The notes: generated by a model not told the origin, from the sequence alone. 7,257 nt of DNA from Clostridia bacterium (GCA_900768805.1 CAAGEF010000150.1:1-7257); one strand, 5' to 3'; counted from the stretch's first letter, positions 1-7,166 are shown. Program-made: numbers and translations.

Positions 1-6
1 AAATAA

Positions 7-35
7 TTGATTAAAAAATATTCTTATGATATACT
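7..35 (+). promoter_or_regulatory. Sigma-A-type promoter of the five-gene unit
   Basis: A -35 box TTGATT (7-12, four of six consensus bases) is separated by exactly 17 bases from a -10 box TATACT (30-35, five of six). The -10 box is preceded by TG plus one base (27-29), making an extended -10 element. Transcription would start near 41-43, leaving a leader of about 20 bases that contains little beyond the Shine-Dalgarno site of the first gene. No operator-like inverted repeat is obvious. AT-rich DNA yields chance -10 boxes, but the combined spacing, -35 box and TG motif make this a good call. Confidence 0.7.
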
Positions 36-63
36 AACTTAAATCAATCACAAGGGGGAAAAT

Positions 64-2406
64 ATGGCTGTGGAAAGCACTCATAAAGGGGAAATACTTG
101 AAAAATTAAAATACTTAAATTTAGATATAGATAATGTTCCAGAAAAACTTTTATCATATGAACCTTTAAATTTTACAACTTCAAGGTTAAATAATGATAA
201 AAATCATAAGATTTTTAAATTTATACCAATAGATAAAATAGAGATTCTTTTAACACCATGTTTAAGAGGTGATTCTGTAAAAGATAAGTATTCTAAAGCA
301 TTACCTTTAAATCAATATATAATCCCAAGTGATTCAGAAGAAAGTTTAGAAAGATATACTACTTTTCTAAGGATGCTGAAATCTTTTTCCATTCCAGAGG
401 TAGAATCAATAAACATTACTCAAAATGAGATGGCAAGACTTTCAGAGCCATTTAGAGTAAAGTATAATAAAGATCATTTATGGCAGATATATTATTCAGA
501 AAATACAGATAAATATTTTATGTTAGTTTGTACTAAAGAAGAAACTTATGCAGAGTTTTTTTATTTGTTAAAAAGAAAACTTGAATTTTATGATTTGAAT
601 CAAAAAGAAGTACCAAAAATTTATGTACCAATAAATTATATAAATTATTCAGAAAATTTTCTTACTAGAAATGAAATATCTGATTTAGAAAATTATCTTT
701 GGTTATTTACTAAAAATTGGGCATCAGTATATGAAGTGTATGATAAAAATAATAAAATGAGCTTACAAATTATAGGAGAAACTTATGTATATGAGCAAGT
801 TAAAAGTACTTATAAAATAAAATTACTTAATTCTGAAGAAGCAATAAAATTTTATAAATTATTAAAAGCATTATTTATTTTACAAACAGAGATAAAAGAT
901 CAATTTGAATTTAAAACTAAAATAGACAGTAAAAATGGTTTAGAATTATACTATGGAATGGTAAGAATTACTTATGATACATTAACAGATTTCATAAAAA
1001 ATCAGTATCTTATTGTAGAAGAAGAGATAAAAGCTCAAAACGAAAATAGAGGTAATTTAGAAGATAAATTAAATAATTTAAAAAGAACAGCAATACAAAA
1101 AGAAAAAGAATATTTGGAATTACAAAAAGAGATTTCTACATATTTAGAATATAGAAAAACTTTTTTTGGAAAAGTAAAATACTTTTTTAAAGGTTCAGCA
1201 AAAGCAATTAAGAAGAGTAAAAATATTGAAGATACAATAAAAGAAGATATAGATTTACAAAAAGAAGAAAAAATAGATTTAACAGCTCAAAATATTTATG
1301 TTGCTGAAAATGGCTTAAAAACTATTGAGGATTTAGTAACAATATATAATTTATTCGAAAAAGGTGAAAAACATTTTAAAGATTTAGAACAAGACATTAA
1401 AGCAATGAAAAACAAAGTTGAAAATCTAGAGAAAAAAGTAGAAAATGCGAAATTATATATAGATGAAATAGATAAGCATAAAAAAAGTATTTTTGATTTT
1501 TGGAAATTTGCTAACAAGGATGAAAATCTAGCATTAGAAATGGGCGATACAAAAGAAAAAGTGCAAGAAACTAAAAACATCCAAAGAACTTTTGACTATG
1601 AAAGTGATTTTGAACAACTTGGTAAAAAAATGGATAAAATTCAAAGAAAAAAATTATCTAAAGAAGAGTTAGAGAGTATATTTGTTGCTAATAGCAAAAT
1701 ATTACCAGTTTTAAATATGTTAAGAGCTGGTGAAATGGATAAAAATGTTATTAATTCTACTCTAGAAAAATTAAGAGAAGAATTTAACAAAAATAGACTT
1801 TATATAGATGAAGATAGTTTTGATATTTTTGGAAATATTGATGATGCAAGTAGAAAAGTTAAATATATAGGAAGTAAAAGCCATAGAGAAAATGAAAGAA
1901 GTAAATATAAGATATTGAATGTAAACAAACAAATTGATATATTTGATTTTACAGAAAAACTTCATAGTATCTCAAACTATATAGATGGAGCCATGCCTAA
2001 AATAAAATCGGAATATGATATGAGCTTATATAAGTTAGTTACTATATCTGAACAAGTAAAAGAGAAATGTCTAGAAGTATATAATATAAATATAGAAAAA
2101 GAACTAGAAAATTACGAAGATAGAGGTGAAGGAGCTTTAAATCTAATAAAATTAAATTTTAAAGAAAATATGCCACTAATATATTATACAAATATTATAT
2201 ATTATGATAATACAAATCAAACTCTTCCAGAAGGAATGGATTTATCTACAAATATTTTAGTTGATAATAGTAAATTTAATTTTAAATTAGTTAGTAAAAA
2301 TAAATTTAGAACAAATAATTATTTCAGAGAAAGTAATAATTTAATTTTTCCTAAGTCAAAAGATATTTTTGTATATGAATATAATGTTGAATTAAAATCA
2401 AAATAA
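64..2406 (+). CDS. Large cytoplasmic coiled-coil protein of unknown function (780 aa)
   Basis: I do not recognise this family. The ATG at 64 is preceded by AAGGGGG (52-58) at a good distance and lies just downstream of the promoter, so the start is secure. There is no signal peptide or hydrophobic segment, so the product should be cytoplasmic. Residues 1 to about 315 look globular (mixed, aromatic-rich). Residues about 318-363 and 430-476 are charged heptad-like stretches typical of coiled coils. Between them, residues about 367-388 form a strongly basic, aromatic patch (FFGKVKYFFKG...KAIKKSKN) that could touch membrane or nucleic acid. The rest, to residue 780, is a mixed alpha/beta-looking region rich in Asn, Tyr and Ile. 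No Walker A or other catalytic motif was seen, which argues against an SMC-type ATPase. It is first in a unit with membrane-anchored binding proteins and an XpaC-like protein, which suggests (inference only) a cytoplasmic scaffold or effector for that complex. Confidence 0.85.
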   Translation: MAVESTHKGEILEKLKYLNLDIDNVPEKLLSYEPLNFTTSRLNNDKNHKIFKFIPIDKIEILLTPCLRGDSVKDKYSKALPLNQYIIPSDSEESLERYTTFLRMLKSFSIPEVESINITQNEMARLSEPFRVKYNKDHLWQIYYSENTDKYFMLVCTKEETYAEFFYLLKRKLEFYDLNQKEVPKIYVPINYINYSENFLTRNEISDLENYLWLFTKNWASVYEVYDKNNKMSLQIIGETYVYEQVKSTYKIKLLNSEEAIKFYKLLKALFILQTEIKDQFEFKTKIDSKNGLELYYGMVRITYDTLTDFIKNQYLIVEEEIKAQNENRGNLEDKLNNLKRTAIQKEKEYLELQKEISTYLEYRKTFFGKVKYFFKGSAKAIKKSKNIEDTIKEDIDLQKEEKIDLTAQNIYVAENGLKTIEDLVTIYNLFEKGEKHFKDLEQDIKAMKNKVENLEKKVENAKLYIDEIDKHKKSIFDFWKFANKDENLALEMGDTKEKVQETKNIQRTFDYESDFEQLGKKMDKIQRKKLSKEELESIFVANSKILPVLNMLRAGEMDKNVINSTLEKLREEFNKNRLYIDEDSFDIFGNIDDASRKVKYIGSKSHRENERSKYKILNVNKQIDIFDFTEKLHSISNYIDGAMPKIKSEYDMSLYKLVTISEQVKEKCLEVYNINIEKELENYEDRGEGALNLIKLNFKENMPLIYYTNIIYYDNTNQTLPEGMDLSTNILVDNSKFNFKLVSKNKFRTNNYFRESNNLIFPKSKDIFVYEYNVELKSK

Positions 2407-2412
2407 AGGAGG
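2405..2412 (+). promoter_or_regulatory. Ribosome binding site of deoB overlapping the upstream stop
   Basis: AAAGGAGG is a near-perfect Shine-Dalgarno site five bases before the ATG at 2418. It overlaps the TAA (2404-2406) of the coiled-coil gene. This arrangement supports co-transcription and possibly translational coupling of the two genes, and it fixes the deoB start. Confidence 0.75.
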
Positions 2413-2417
2413 TTGTT

Positions 2418-3599
2418 ATGAAAAAAAGAACCATAATAATTGTTTTAGACAGTTTTGGTGTTGGAGAATTACCAGACGCTAAAGAATATGGAGATGAAGG
2501 AAGCAATACCTTGAGAGGAATATATTTAAATCAAAAGCCTAATTTACCTAATATGAAAAAACTTGGACTTTATAATATCGATGAAATCGGAATTCCTGAA
2601 AAAGAAGAAAATGTGATTGGAAGCTTTGGAAAACTTGCAGAATTGAGTAAAGGAAAGAATAGTCCAGTAGGACATTGGGAAATTTCAGGTTTTGTTAAAG
2701 AAAAAGCTTTTTCAACTTATTATGAAGGATTTCCAAAAGAATTATTAGATGAAATTTCCAAAAGAGCTAATATAAAAGGTTTTATATGTAATAAAAAGGG
2801 TTCTGGGACAGATTTTTTAAAAGAATATGGAGAAGAATCTATAAAAACTGAAATGCCAATTGTTTATACATCTGCTGATAGCGTATTTCAAATAGCAGCT
2901 CATGAAGATGTAATTTCAGTCCAAAAATTATATTCAATATGTAAAATTGCAAGAGAAGTGATAGATGAAAAAAATTATAATATTGGTACAGTTATAGCAA
3001 GACCATTTATAGGAGAATGTGCGGAAAACTTTAAAAGAACATATAATAGAAAAGATTATGAAGCACAAGATTTTGGAACAACAATGTTGGATATTTTTGA
3101 AAAAAATAAAAAACAAGTTTTAGCTATTGGAAAAATTGAAGATTTATTTTCTGGTAGAGGAATATCAAGAGCAATTCATACAAATGGTAATGCAGATGGA
3201 ATTGAAAAAACAATCGAGGCTATAAAAAATTCAAATGAAGATATGATATTCACAAATTTAGTAGATTTTGATATGTTATATGGACATAGAAATAATGTAG
3301 AAGGTTATAGTAAAGCTTTAGAATATTTTGATTCAAAACTGCCAGAAATAATGAAAAATATGAATGAAGAGGATATATTAATAATTACTGCAGACCATGG
3401 GTGTGATCCTGTTACACCTAGTACAGATCATTCGAGAGAATATATTCCTATTATGATTTATGGAAAAAATATCAAAGAGAACATAAACATAGGAGTTAGA
3501 GAAACCTATGCAGATATAGCAGCTACAATATTAGATATATATGATTTAGAAAAAACAAAATATGGAACCAGCTTTAAAGAATTAATTTATAAAAAATAA
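2418..3599 (+). CDS. deoB: Phosphopentomutase (DeoB)
   Basis: Interconverts ribose 1-phosphate and ribose 5-phosphate (and the 2-deoxy forms) in the cytoplasm, linking nucleoside breakdown to the pentose phosphate pathway. At 393 aa it is the normal length for this alkaline-phosphatase-superfamily, Mn-dependent enzyme. Expected motifs are present: LDSFGVGELPDA with metal ligand D11; GHWE (85-88); VDFDMLYGHR with D285 and H290; TADHG with D326 and H327; and DHSREYIP with H338. These match the six metal ligands known for the Bacillus cereus enzyme. The residue that is phosphorylated, Thr in GKDT of well-studied enzymes, is Ser82 here (GKNSPVGHWE). Ser fills the same role in other superfamily members, so activity is likely. 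The gene sits 11 bases after the coiled-coil gene and 26 bases before the VWA gene, without deoD/pnp-type neighbours in the window, so it appears embedded in an otherwise unrelated unit. Confidence 0.97.
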   Translation: MKKRTIIIVLDSFGVGELPDAKEYGDEGSNTLRGIYLNQKPNLPNMKKLGLYNIDEIGIPEKEENVIGSFGKLAELSKGKNSPVGHWEISGFVKEKAFSTYYEGFPKELLDEISKRANIKGFICNKKGSGTDFLKEYGEESIKTEMPIVYTSADSVFQIAAHEDVISVQKLYSICKIAREVIDEKNYNIGTVIARPFIGECAENFKRTYNRKDYEAQDFGTTMLDIFEKNKKQVLAIGKIEDLFSGRGISRAIHTNGNADGIEKTIEAIKNSNEDMIFTNLVDFDMLYGHRNNVEGYSKALEYFDSKLPEIMKNMNEEDILIITADHGCDPVTPSTDHSREYIPIMIYGKNIKENINIGVRETYADIAATILDIYDLEKTKYGTSFKELIYKK

Positions 3600-3625
3600 T
3601 ATTTATACAAAAGAAAGGATAAAAA

Positions 3626-5242
3626 ATGAATAGTAATAGAAATTTAAAAATTACAACAATTTTATTAGCAATTTTAATAATTGGATTTATAGCTGTATTT
3701 TTAGTTTTTTCTGATACAGCTAAAATGGAGAATAAATCTAAGTTAATTTTTAATAAAGATGATACTTTTAAAATAATATCTAGTTCAGAAAATGAAGATT
3801 TTGAAGAAACTTTAAGACAGTATGCAAAAGCTAAAAATATAGATATAGAAATTGATTATGCAGGAACACTTGAAATAATGGATAAATTAAATCAAGGTGA
3901 AGATTATGATGCAGTTTGGTGTTCTAATTCTATTTGGTTATATATGTTAAATGATGATGTTAAAATTGCAGATTCAGCATCTACTAGTATAAATCCTGTA
4001 ATATTCGCAGTTACTAAGAGTAAAGCAGAAGAACTGGGTTTCATTGGGAAAGAATTATATACTCAAGATATAATTTCAGCAATAAATTCTGGAGATTTAA
4101 AATTTAGTATGTCTAATCCTACAAGAACTAATACTGGTGCTACTGCATATTTAGGCTTACTTGCAACATTAGCAGGAAGACCAGAGGTTTTAAGAGAGGA
4201 ACATCTAGAAGATGAACAATTAAAAACAGATTTAGTATCATTATTTTCTGGCTTAGAACGTTCTTCTGGTGAAGAAGCTTTTTTAGAGGAACTGTTTTTA
4301 CAAGGAGATTATGATGCTGTAGTTACTTGTGAGTCTTCTATAATTAGAATGAATAAAATATTAGAAGCAGAAGGTAAAGAAATTTTATATGCATTATATC
4401 CTAAAGATGGAGTTTCTATATCTGATTCACCAATTGCTTATATAGATAATGGTAATGATAGTAAAAAAGAATTTTTTAAAGATTTACAAGAATATATTTT
4501 AAGTGATGAAGGAAAGACTAAACTCCAAGAATTGGGCAGAAGAACTTGGTATGGCGGAATAAACAAAAATGCCGATAAATCTATTTTTAATCCAGAGTGG
4601 GGAATTGATACTACAAAATACATAGCTACAGTAAAATATCCAAATGCAAATGTTATTAAAAAAGCTTTAAATTTATATCAATCAGAACTTAGAAAAGCTA
4701 CTCATGTTGTATTTTGTTTAGATTATTCAGGAAGTATGTATGGTGATGGATATAATCAATTAATTTCTGCAATGGAATATATTTTAGACGAAGAACAATC
4801 TGGAAAAGATTTATTGCAATTTTCTGAAAAGGATAAAATTTCTGTAGTTCCTTTTAGTTCAGGAGTAATTGATACATGGACAACAGAAAATGGAAATCAA
4901 ACAGAGGATTTATTACAAAAAATAAAAAAATTGTCTCCTACAGGTGCTACTGCAATTTATCCATCAGCACAAAAAGCTTTAGAAATTTTATCAACAGAAG
5001 ATTTAGAAACATATAATCCATCTGTAATAATCATGACAGATGGAGAAGGAAACCGAGGAACTTTCTCGGAATTACAACGTTACTATAATAATACAGGAAG
5101 AGATATTCCTATATATTCAATAATGTTTGGTGAAGCTGTTGAAAATGATTTAGAAGAAATTGCAAGATTAACAAATGCTAAAGTATTTGATGGAAGAACA
5201 AATTTATTAGAAGCTTTTAAAGAAGTTAGAGGTTATAATTAA
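3626..5242 (+). CDS. Membrane-anchored substrate-binding and VWA domain protein
   Basis: A 538-aa two-domain protein. A short basic N-terminus and one hydrophobic segment (about residues 10-31) have no lipobox Cys, so it is probably a signal anchor with the bulk outside the membrane. Residues about 45-330 resemble a type 2 periplasmic-binding-protein fold: a DYDAVWCSN strand end, a hinge loop SNPTRTNTGATAY (163-175) typical of oxyanion or small-ligand binders, and GRRTWYGG (304-311) near the end. From residue 358 a VWA domain follows, with a complete MIDAS metal site: D366-x-S368-x-S370 (DYSGS), T442 in TGAT and D472 in MTDGEGN. VWA domains bind protein partners through this metal. SBP-VWA fusions are known, and in Bacillota VWA genes occur near XpaC and TelA genes. 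ATG at 3626 has AAAGGA (3614-3619) upstream. No permease or ATPase gene is adjacent, so signalling or assembly is likelier than import. The ligand is unknown. Confidence 0.88.
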   Translation: MNSNRNLKITTILLAILIIGFIAVFLVFSDTAKMENKSKLIFNKDDTFKIISSSENEDFEETLRQYAKAKNIDIEIDYAGTLEIMDKLNQGEDYDAVWCSNSIWLYMLNDDVKIADSASTSINPVIFAVTKSKAEELGFIGKELYTQDIISAINSGDLKFSMSNPTRTNTGATAYLGLLATLAGRPEVLREEHLEDEQLKTDLVSLFSGLERSSGEEAFLEELFLQGDYDAVVTCESSIIRMNKILEAEGKEILYALYPKDGVSISDSPIAYIDNGNDSKKEFFKDLQEYILSDEGKTKLQELGRRTWYGGINKNADKSIFNPEWGIDTTKYIATVKYPNANVIKKALNLYQSELRKATHVVFCLDYSGSMYGDGYNQLISAMEYILDEEQSGKDLLQFSEKDKISVVPFSSGVIDTWTTENGNQTEDLLQKIKKLSPTGATAIYPSAQKALEILSTEDLETYNPSVIIMTDGEGNRGTFSELQRYYNNTGRDIPIYSIMFGEAVENDLEEIARLTNAKVFDGRTNLLEAFKEVRGYN

Positions 5243-5249
5243 AGTCAAT

Positions 5250-5256
5250 AGGAGGA
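5250..5256 (+). promoter_or_regulatory. Ribosome binding site deciding a GTG start
   Basis: AGGAGGA lies eight bases before the GTG at 5264. No in-frame ATG occurs close by that would keep the MKKG basic N-terminus and first membrane helix, so the strong Shine-Dalgarno site supports the rare GTG as the true start of the XpaC-like gene. Confidence 0.75.
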
Positions 5257-5263
5257 GTGGTTT

Positions 5264-5890
5264 GTGAAAAAAGGTGTAATAATATCAGCAATAATTGGTG
5301 GTGCTTTTTTTGGACTTGCATATTTAGTTTTGACTTTAAATTTTATTCCATCAATAATAATTGGAGTTTTAGCATTATTAGCTGGAAATTTAGTTTTTGG
5401 AAAGAAAGAAAAAGAGAATATTGAAGAATTATCTGATGAAGAAATGATTAGAGAAATGAAAAATTTAAATAATCAAATTTATTTGATGATTTCAAAAGTA
5501 GATAGTAGTAATTTAAAAGCAAATATTAAAGAAATCGTAGAAAATACAACAAAAATAATTGAAAAAGTTTCAAAAGATAAAGAGTCCTTAAAGAAAATTA
5601 GAACTTTTATAGATTATTATTTACCAGTTACTTTGAAAATACTAAAAAAATACGATGAAATAGAAAATCAAAGATTGAATTCTAAAGACAGTAAAGAATT
5701 TATGAAAACAGTTGAAGAGAAAGTTGGAGTAATAGCAAAAGCTTTTAAAGGCCAATTATCTGCATTATATCAATCAGATTTAATTGATGTTGATGCTGAA
5801 TTGGGTGTATTGGAGAATATGCTTAAATCTGAAGGATATTCTGATTTAGATGATTTTGATATAAAAGAAAGGGGTAACGGAAATGGATAA
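5264..5890 (+). CDS. XpaC-like membrane protein (5-bromo-4-chloroindolyl phosphate hydrolysis family)
   Basis: A 208-aa protein with two closely spaced hydrophobic helices (about residues 4-24 and 27-46) forming a membrane hairpin. The turn holds few charges, and a lysine-rich stretch (GKKEKE) follows. With a basic N-terminus, both ends should be cytoplasmic. The remainder is an all-helical, charged domain. Its signature TFIDYYLPVTLKILKKY (114-130), plus the late segment VDAELGVLENML, match my recollection of the XpaC family, whose name comes from a colour assay and whose biochemical role is unproven. XpaC genes usually sit next to telA (toxic anion resistance); no telA is in this window. The acidic C-terminus (YSDLDDFDIKE) ends in an 8-base overlap with the next gene, indicating coupled expression. 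Its place between two extracytoplasmic binding proteins suggests it is the membrane partner of that system (inference). Confidence 0.82.
   Translation: MKKGVIISAIIGGAFFGLAYLVLTLNFIPSIIIGVLALLAGNLVFGKKEKENIEELSDEEMIREMKNLNNQIYLMISKVDSSNLKANIKEIVENTTKIIEKVSKDKESLKKIRTFIDYYLPVTLKILKKYDEIENQRLNSKDSKEFMKTVEEKVGVIAKAFKGQLSALYQSDLIDVDAELGVLENMLKSEGYSDLDDFDIKERGNGNG
5868..5874 (+). promoter_or_regulatory. Ribosome binding site inside the XpaC-like gene
   Basis: AAAGGGG lies within the last codons of the XpaC-like gene, eight bases before the ATG at 5883. That ATG itself overlaps the upstream TAA (5888-5890). The arrangement implies translational coupling and roughly matched amounts of the two proteins. 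Confidence 0.7.
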
Positions 5891-7013
5891 GAAAAAAATA
5901 ATAGGAATAGCAATTTTTGTTATATTAGTTATTTTAATAGTTTTAATTCGTATGTTTCAAGGAAATGACACAAGTAAAGCATTATTAAATGATAAAAATT
6001 TAAAGAAGGTTTATGTTGCTACTGGTGGTGGAAAAGAAGATTTTATTACAGATAAAAATGTAGTTGAAATTTTGGAAAATGAATATGGCTTAGATGTTGT
6101 ATATGATTCTTGGAGTAATGGAAAAATGATTGTAAATGAATTAGTTAGAGAAAATGGTTCAGATTATGATTTGATGTTTTGTTCAGATCAAAGATTTTAT
6201 GATTATTATAAATTATCTCCAAATAAATCAAAAGGCGAAGCTGATAGATATAAAGTTTTAGATGGTGGACTTACTTTAAATACCCCAATAGTAATATATA
6301 GTTGGGCAAGTGTAGTTGATGCTTTAATTACTGAAAATATAGTAACAGAAAAAGATGGTGTTTATTATATAACAGATATGGACAAATTATTACAGTATAT
6401 TTTAGAAGGAAAAAAATGGTCTGATATTGGATTAGATATGTTATATGGAAGTGTTAATATAGATTCTACAGATCCAGTTACTTCATCTCCAGGTGCTACT
6501 TATTATGGACTTTTATTATCAATAATGTGCGGAGGAAATGTTACAGACAATAATATTGAAGAAAATTTACCTAAATTAAAAGAATTTTATGAAAAATCTG
6601 GTTATATGAATAATACACCAGCAGATTTATTTGAAAAATACTTAAAAACAGGAATGGGTGCAGAACCTATGATTGTTGATTATGAGAAAAGTATTATAGA
6701 ATTTGCAAATTCAAATCCGGATGCATATAATGATATAAAAGATGAAATTAGAGTTCTATATCCTACTCCAACAATTTGGAACTCTCACTGTATAGCTACA
6801 TTTACAGAAGAAGGAAATGAATATTATAAAGCTTTTGAAAACAAAGATATTCAAGAAATAGCTTGGTCAAAATATGGATTTAGAACTGGTATAACAGGTG
6901 GTAGTTATGATGTTTCAAAACTAGGAATTGGTATACCAAAGAGTATTACTAGTACAGTATCTAGTTTGAAAATGAGTTATTACGAAAGATTAATTGAATA
7001 TTTAGGAGAATAA
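5883..7013 (+). CDS. Membrane-anchored substrate-binding protein, VWA-less paralogue of the upstream gene
   Basis: A 376-aa protein with a KKK-led N-terminus and a single hydrophobic helix (about residues 5-24). There is no lipobox Cys, so it is probably an uncleaved anchor with the rest outside the membrane. The body resembles a type 2 periplasmic-binding protein: a first strand KKVYVATGGG, then DYDLMFCSD, a hinge loop TDPVTSSPGATYYG (196-209) and GFRTGITGG (332-340). These parallel, in the same order, DYDAVWCSN, SNPTRTNTGATAYLG and GRRTWYGG of the SBP-VWA protein. The C-terminal helix (KMSYYERLIEYL) corresponds to the stretch just before that protein's VWA domain, so this is the binding half alone. 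The ligand cannot be read from sequence; the Thr/Ser-rich GAT loop hints at an anion or polar small molecule. With no transporter genes in the window, a sensory or structural job beside the XpaC-like protein is plausible. It is the last gene before the terminator. Confidence 0.85.
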   Translation: MDKKKIIGIAIFVILVILIVLIRMFQGNDTSKALLNDKNLKKVYVATGGGKEDFITDKNVVEILENEYGLDVVYDSWSNGKMIVNELVRENGSDYDLMFCSDQRFYDYYKLSPNKSKGEADRYKVLDGGLTLNTPIVIYSWASVVDALITENIVTEKDGVYYITDMDKLLQYILEGKKWSDIGLDMLYGSVNIDSTDPVTSSPGATYYGLLLSIMCGGNVTDNNIEENLPKLKEFYEKSGYMNNTPADLFEKYLKTGMGAEPMIVDYEKSIIEFANSNPDAYNDIKDEIRVLYPTPTIWNSHCIATFTEEGNEYYKAFENKDIQEIAWSKYGFRTGITGGSYDVSKLGIGIPKSITSTVSSLKMSYYERLIEYLGE

Positions 7014-7017
7014 AATA

Positions 7018-7053
7018 AAAAAGAGAATAACTAAATTTAGTTATTCTTTTTTT
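7018..7053 (+). terminator. Rho-independent terminator, possibly bidirectional
   Basis: A perfect 12-base-arm palindrome (7024-7047, AGAATAACTAAA and its complement) is flanked by an A-tract on the left and TTTTTTT (7047-7053) on the right. It begins ten bases after the stop codon of the last gene. The stem is AT-rich, but its length and the U-run make it a credible terminator of the five-gene unit. The left A-tract would give a U-run on the opposite strand, so it could also stop transcripts coming from the right. Confidence 0.85.
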
Positions 7054-7063
7054 GTGTAAATTA

Positions 7064-7090
7064 TGTTTTTGGGGACACGTACCAAAAACA
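7064..7090. repeat. Short palindromic element with GGGGACACGT core
   Basis: Two perfect 9-base arms, TGTTTTTGG (7064-7072) and CCAAAAACA (7082-7090), enclose a 9-base GC-richer loop. The GGGGACACGTACC core resembles short intergenic palindromes of Bacillota with GGGAC-type cores, some linked to REP-associated Y1 transposases. An 8-base direct repeat TAAATTAT occurs at 7057-7064 and 7093-7100, just around the hairpin; this may be chance in such AT-rich DNA. The link to a mobile family is inference. Confidence 0.55.
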
Positions 7091-7120
7091 GCTAAATTAT
7101 AGTTTGTATGGGTGGATGAA

Positions 7121-7143
7121 GACAAAGGGACGGGGAATTTGTC
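7121..7143. repeat. Second short palindromic element with GGGACGGGG core
   Basis: GACAAA (7121-7126) and TTTGTC (7138-7143) form a perfect 6-base inverted repeat around GGGACGGGGAA. Its G-rich core in AT-rich DNA resembles the element some 30 bases upstream, suggesting both are remnants of the same kind of intergenic repeat. The arms are short, so the call is tentative. Confidence 0.4.
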
Positions 7144-7166
7144 TATAAAAATAAGATATCTACAAT
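7139..7166 (+). promoter_or_regulatory. Possible promoter for a transcript leaving the window
   Basis: TTGTCT (7139-7144, four of six consensus bases) and TACAAT (7161-7166, five of six) are separated by 16 bases. Transcription would start near 7173, at the left arm of the 7170-7220 stem. There is no extended -10 motif, and the -35 box overlaps the right arm of the preceding inverted repeat, so this could be chance. Confidence 0.3.

Noticed and set aside
1296..1965. Two antisense open frames (1296-1580 and 1771-1965) within the coiled-coil gene.
   Set aside because: Their Phe/Ser/Ile-rich translations are the expected mirror of A-rich coding DNA, and neither has a convincing Shine-Dalgarno site or recognisable domain.
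64..2406. The coiled-coil protein as an SMC/RecN-like ATPase or as TelA.
   Set aside because: No Walker A or ABC signature motif is present, and the length and sequence do not resemble the shorter TelA family.
2934..3116. Antisense open frame within deoB.
   Set aside because: It overlaps a clearly conserved enzyme gene and its Cys/Phe-rich translation has no recognisable feature.
3600..3625. An internal promoter between deoB and the SBP-VWA gene.
   Set aside because: The spacer is only 26 bases and the nearby AT-rich hexamers have no matching -35 box at proper spacing; co-transcription explains the layout better.
4438..4623. Antisense open frame within the SBP-VWA gene.
   Set aside because: It is short, fully inside a supported gene, and shows no ribosome binding site or domain.
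3626..7013. The two binding proteins as components of an ABC importer.
   Set aside because: No permease or ATP-binding subunit is encoded in the unit, neither protein has a lipobox, and a VWA fusion is not typical of importers.
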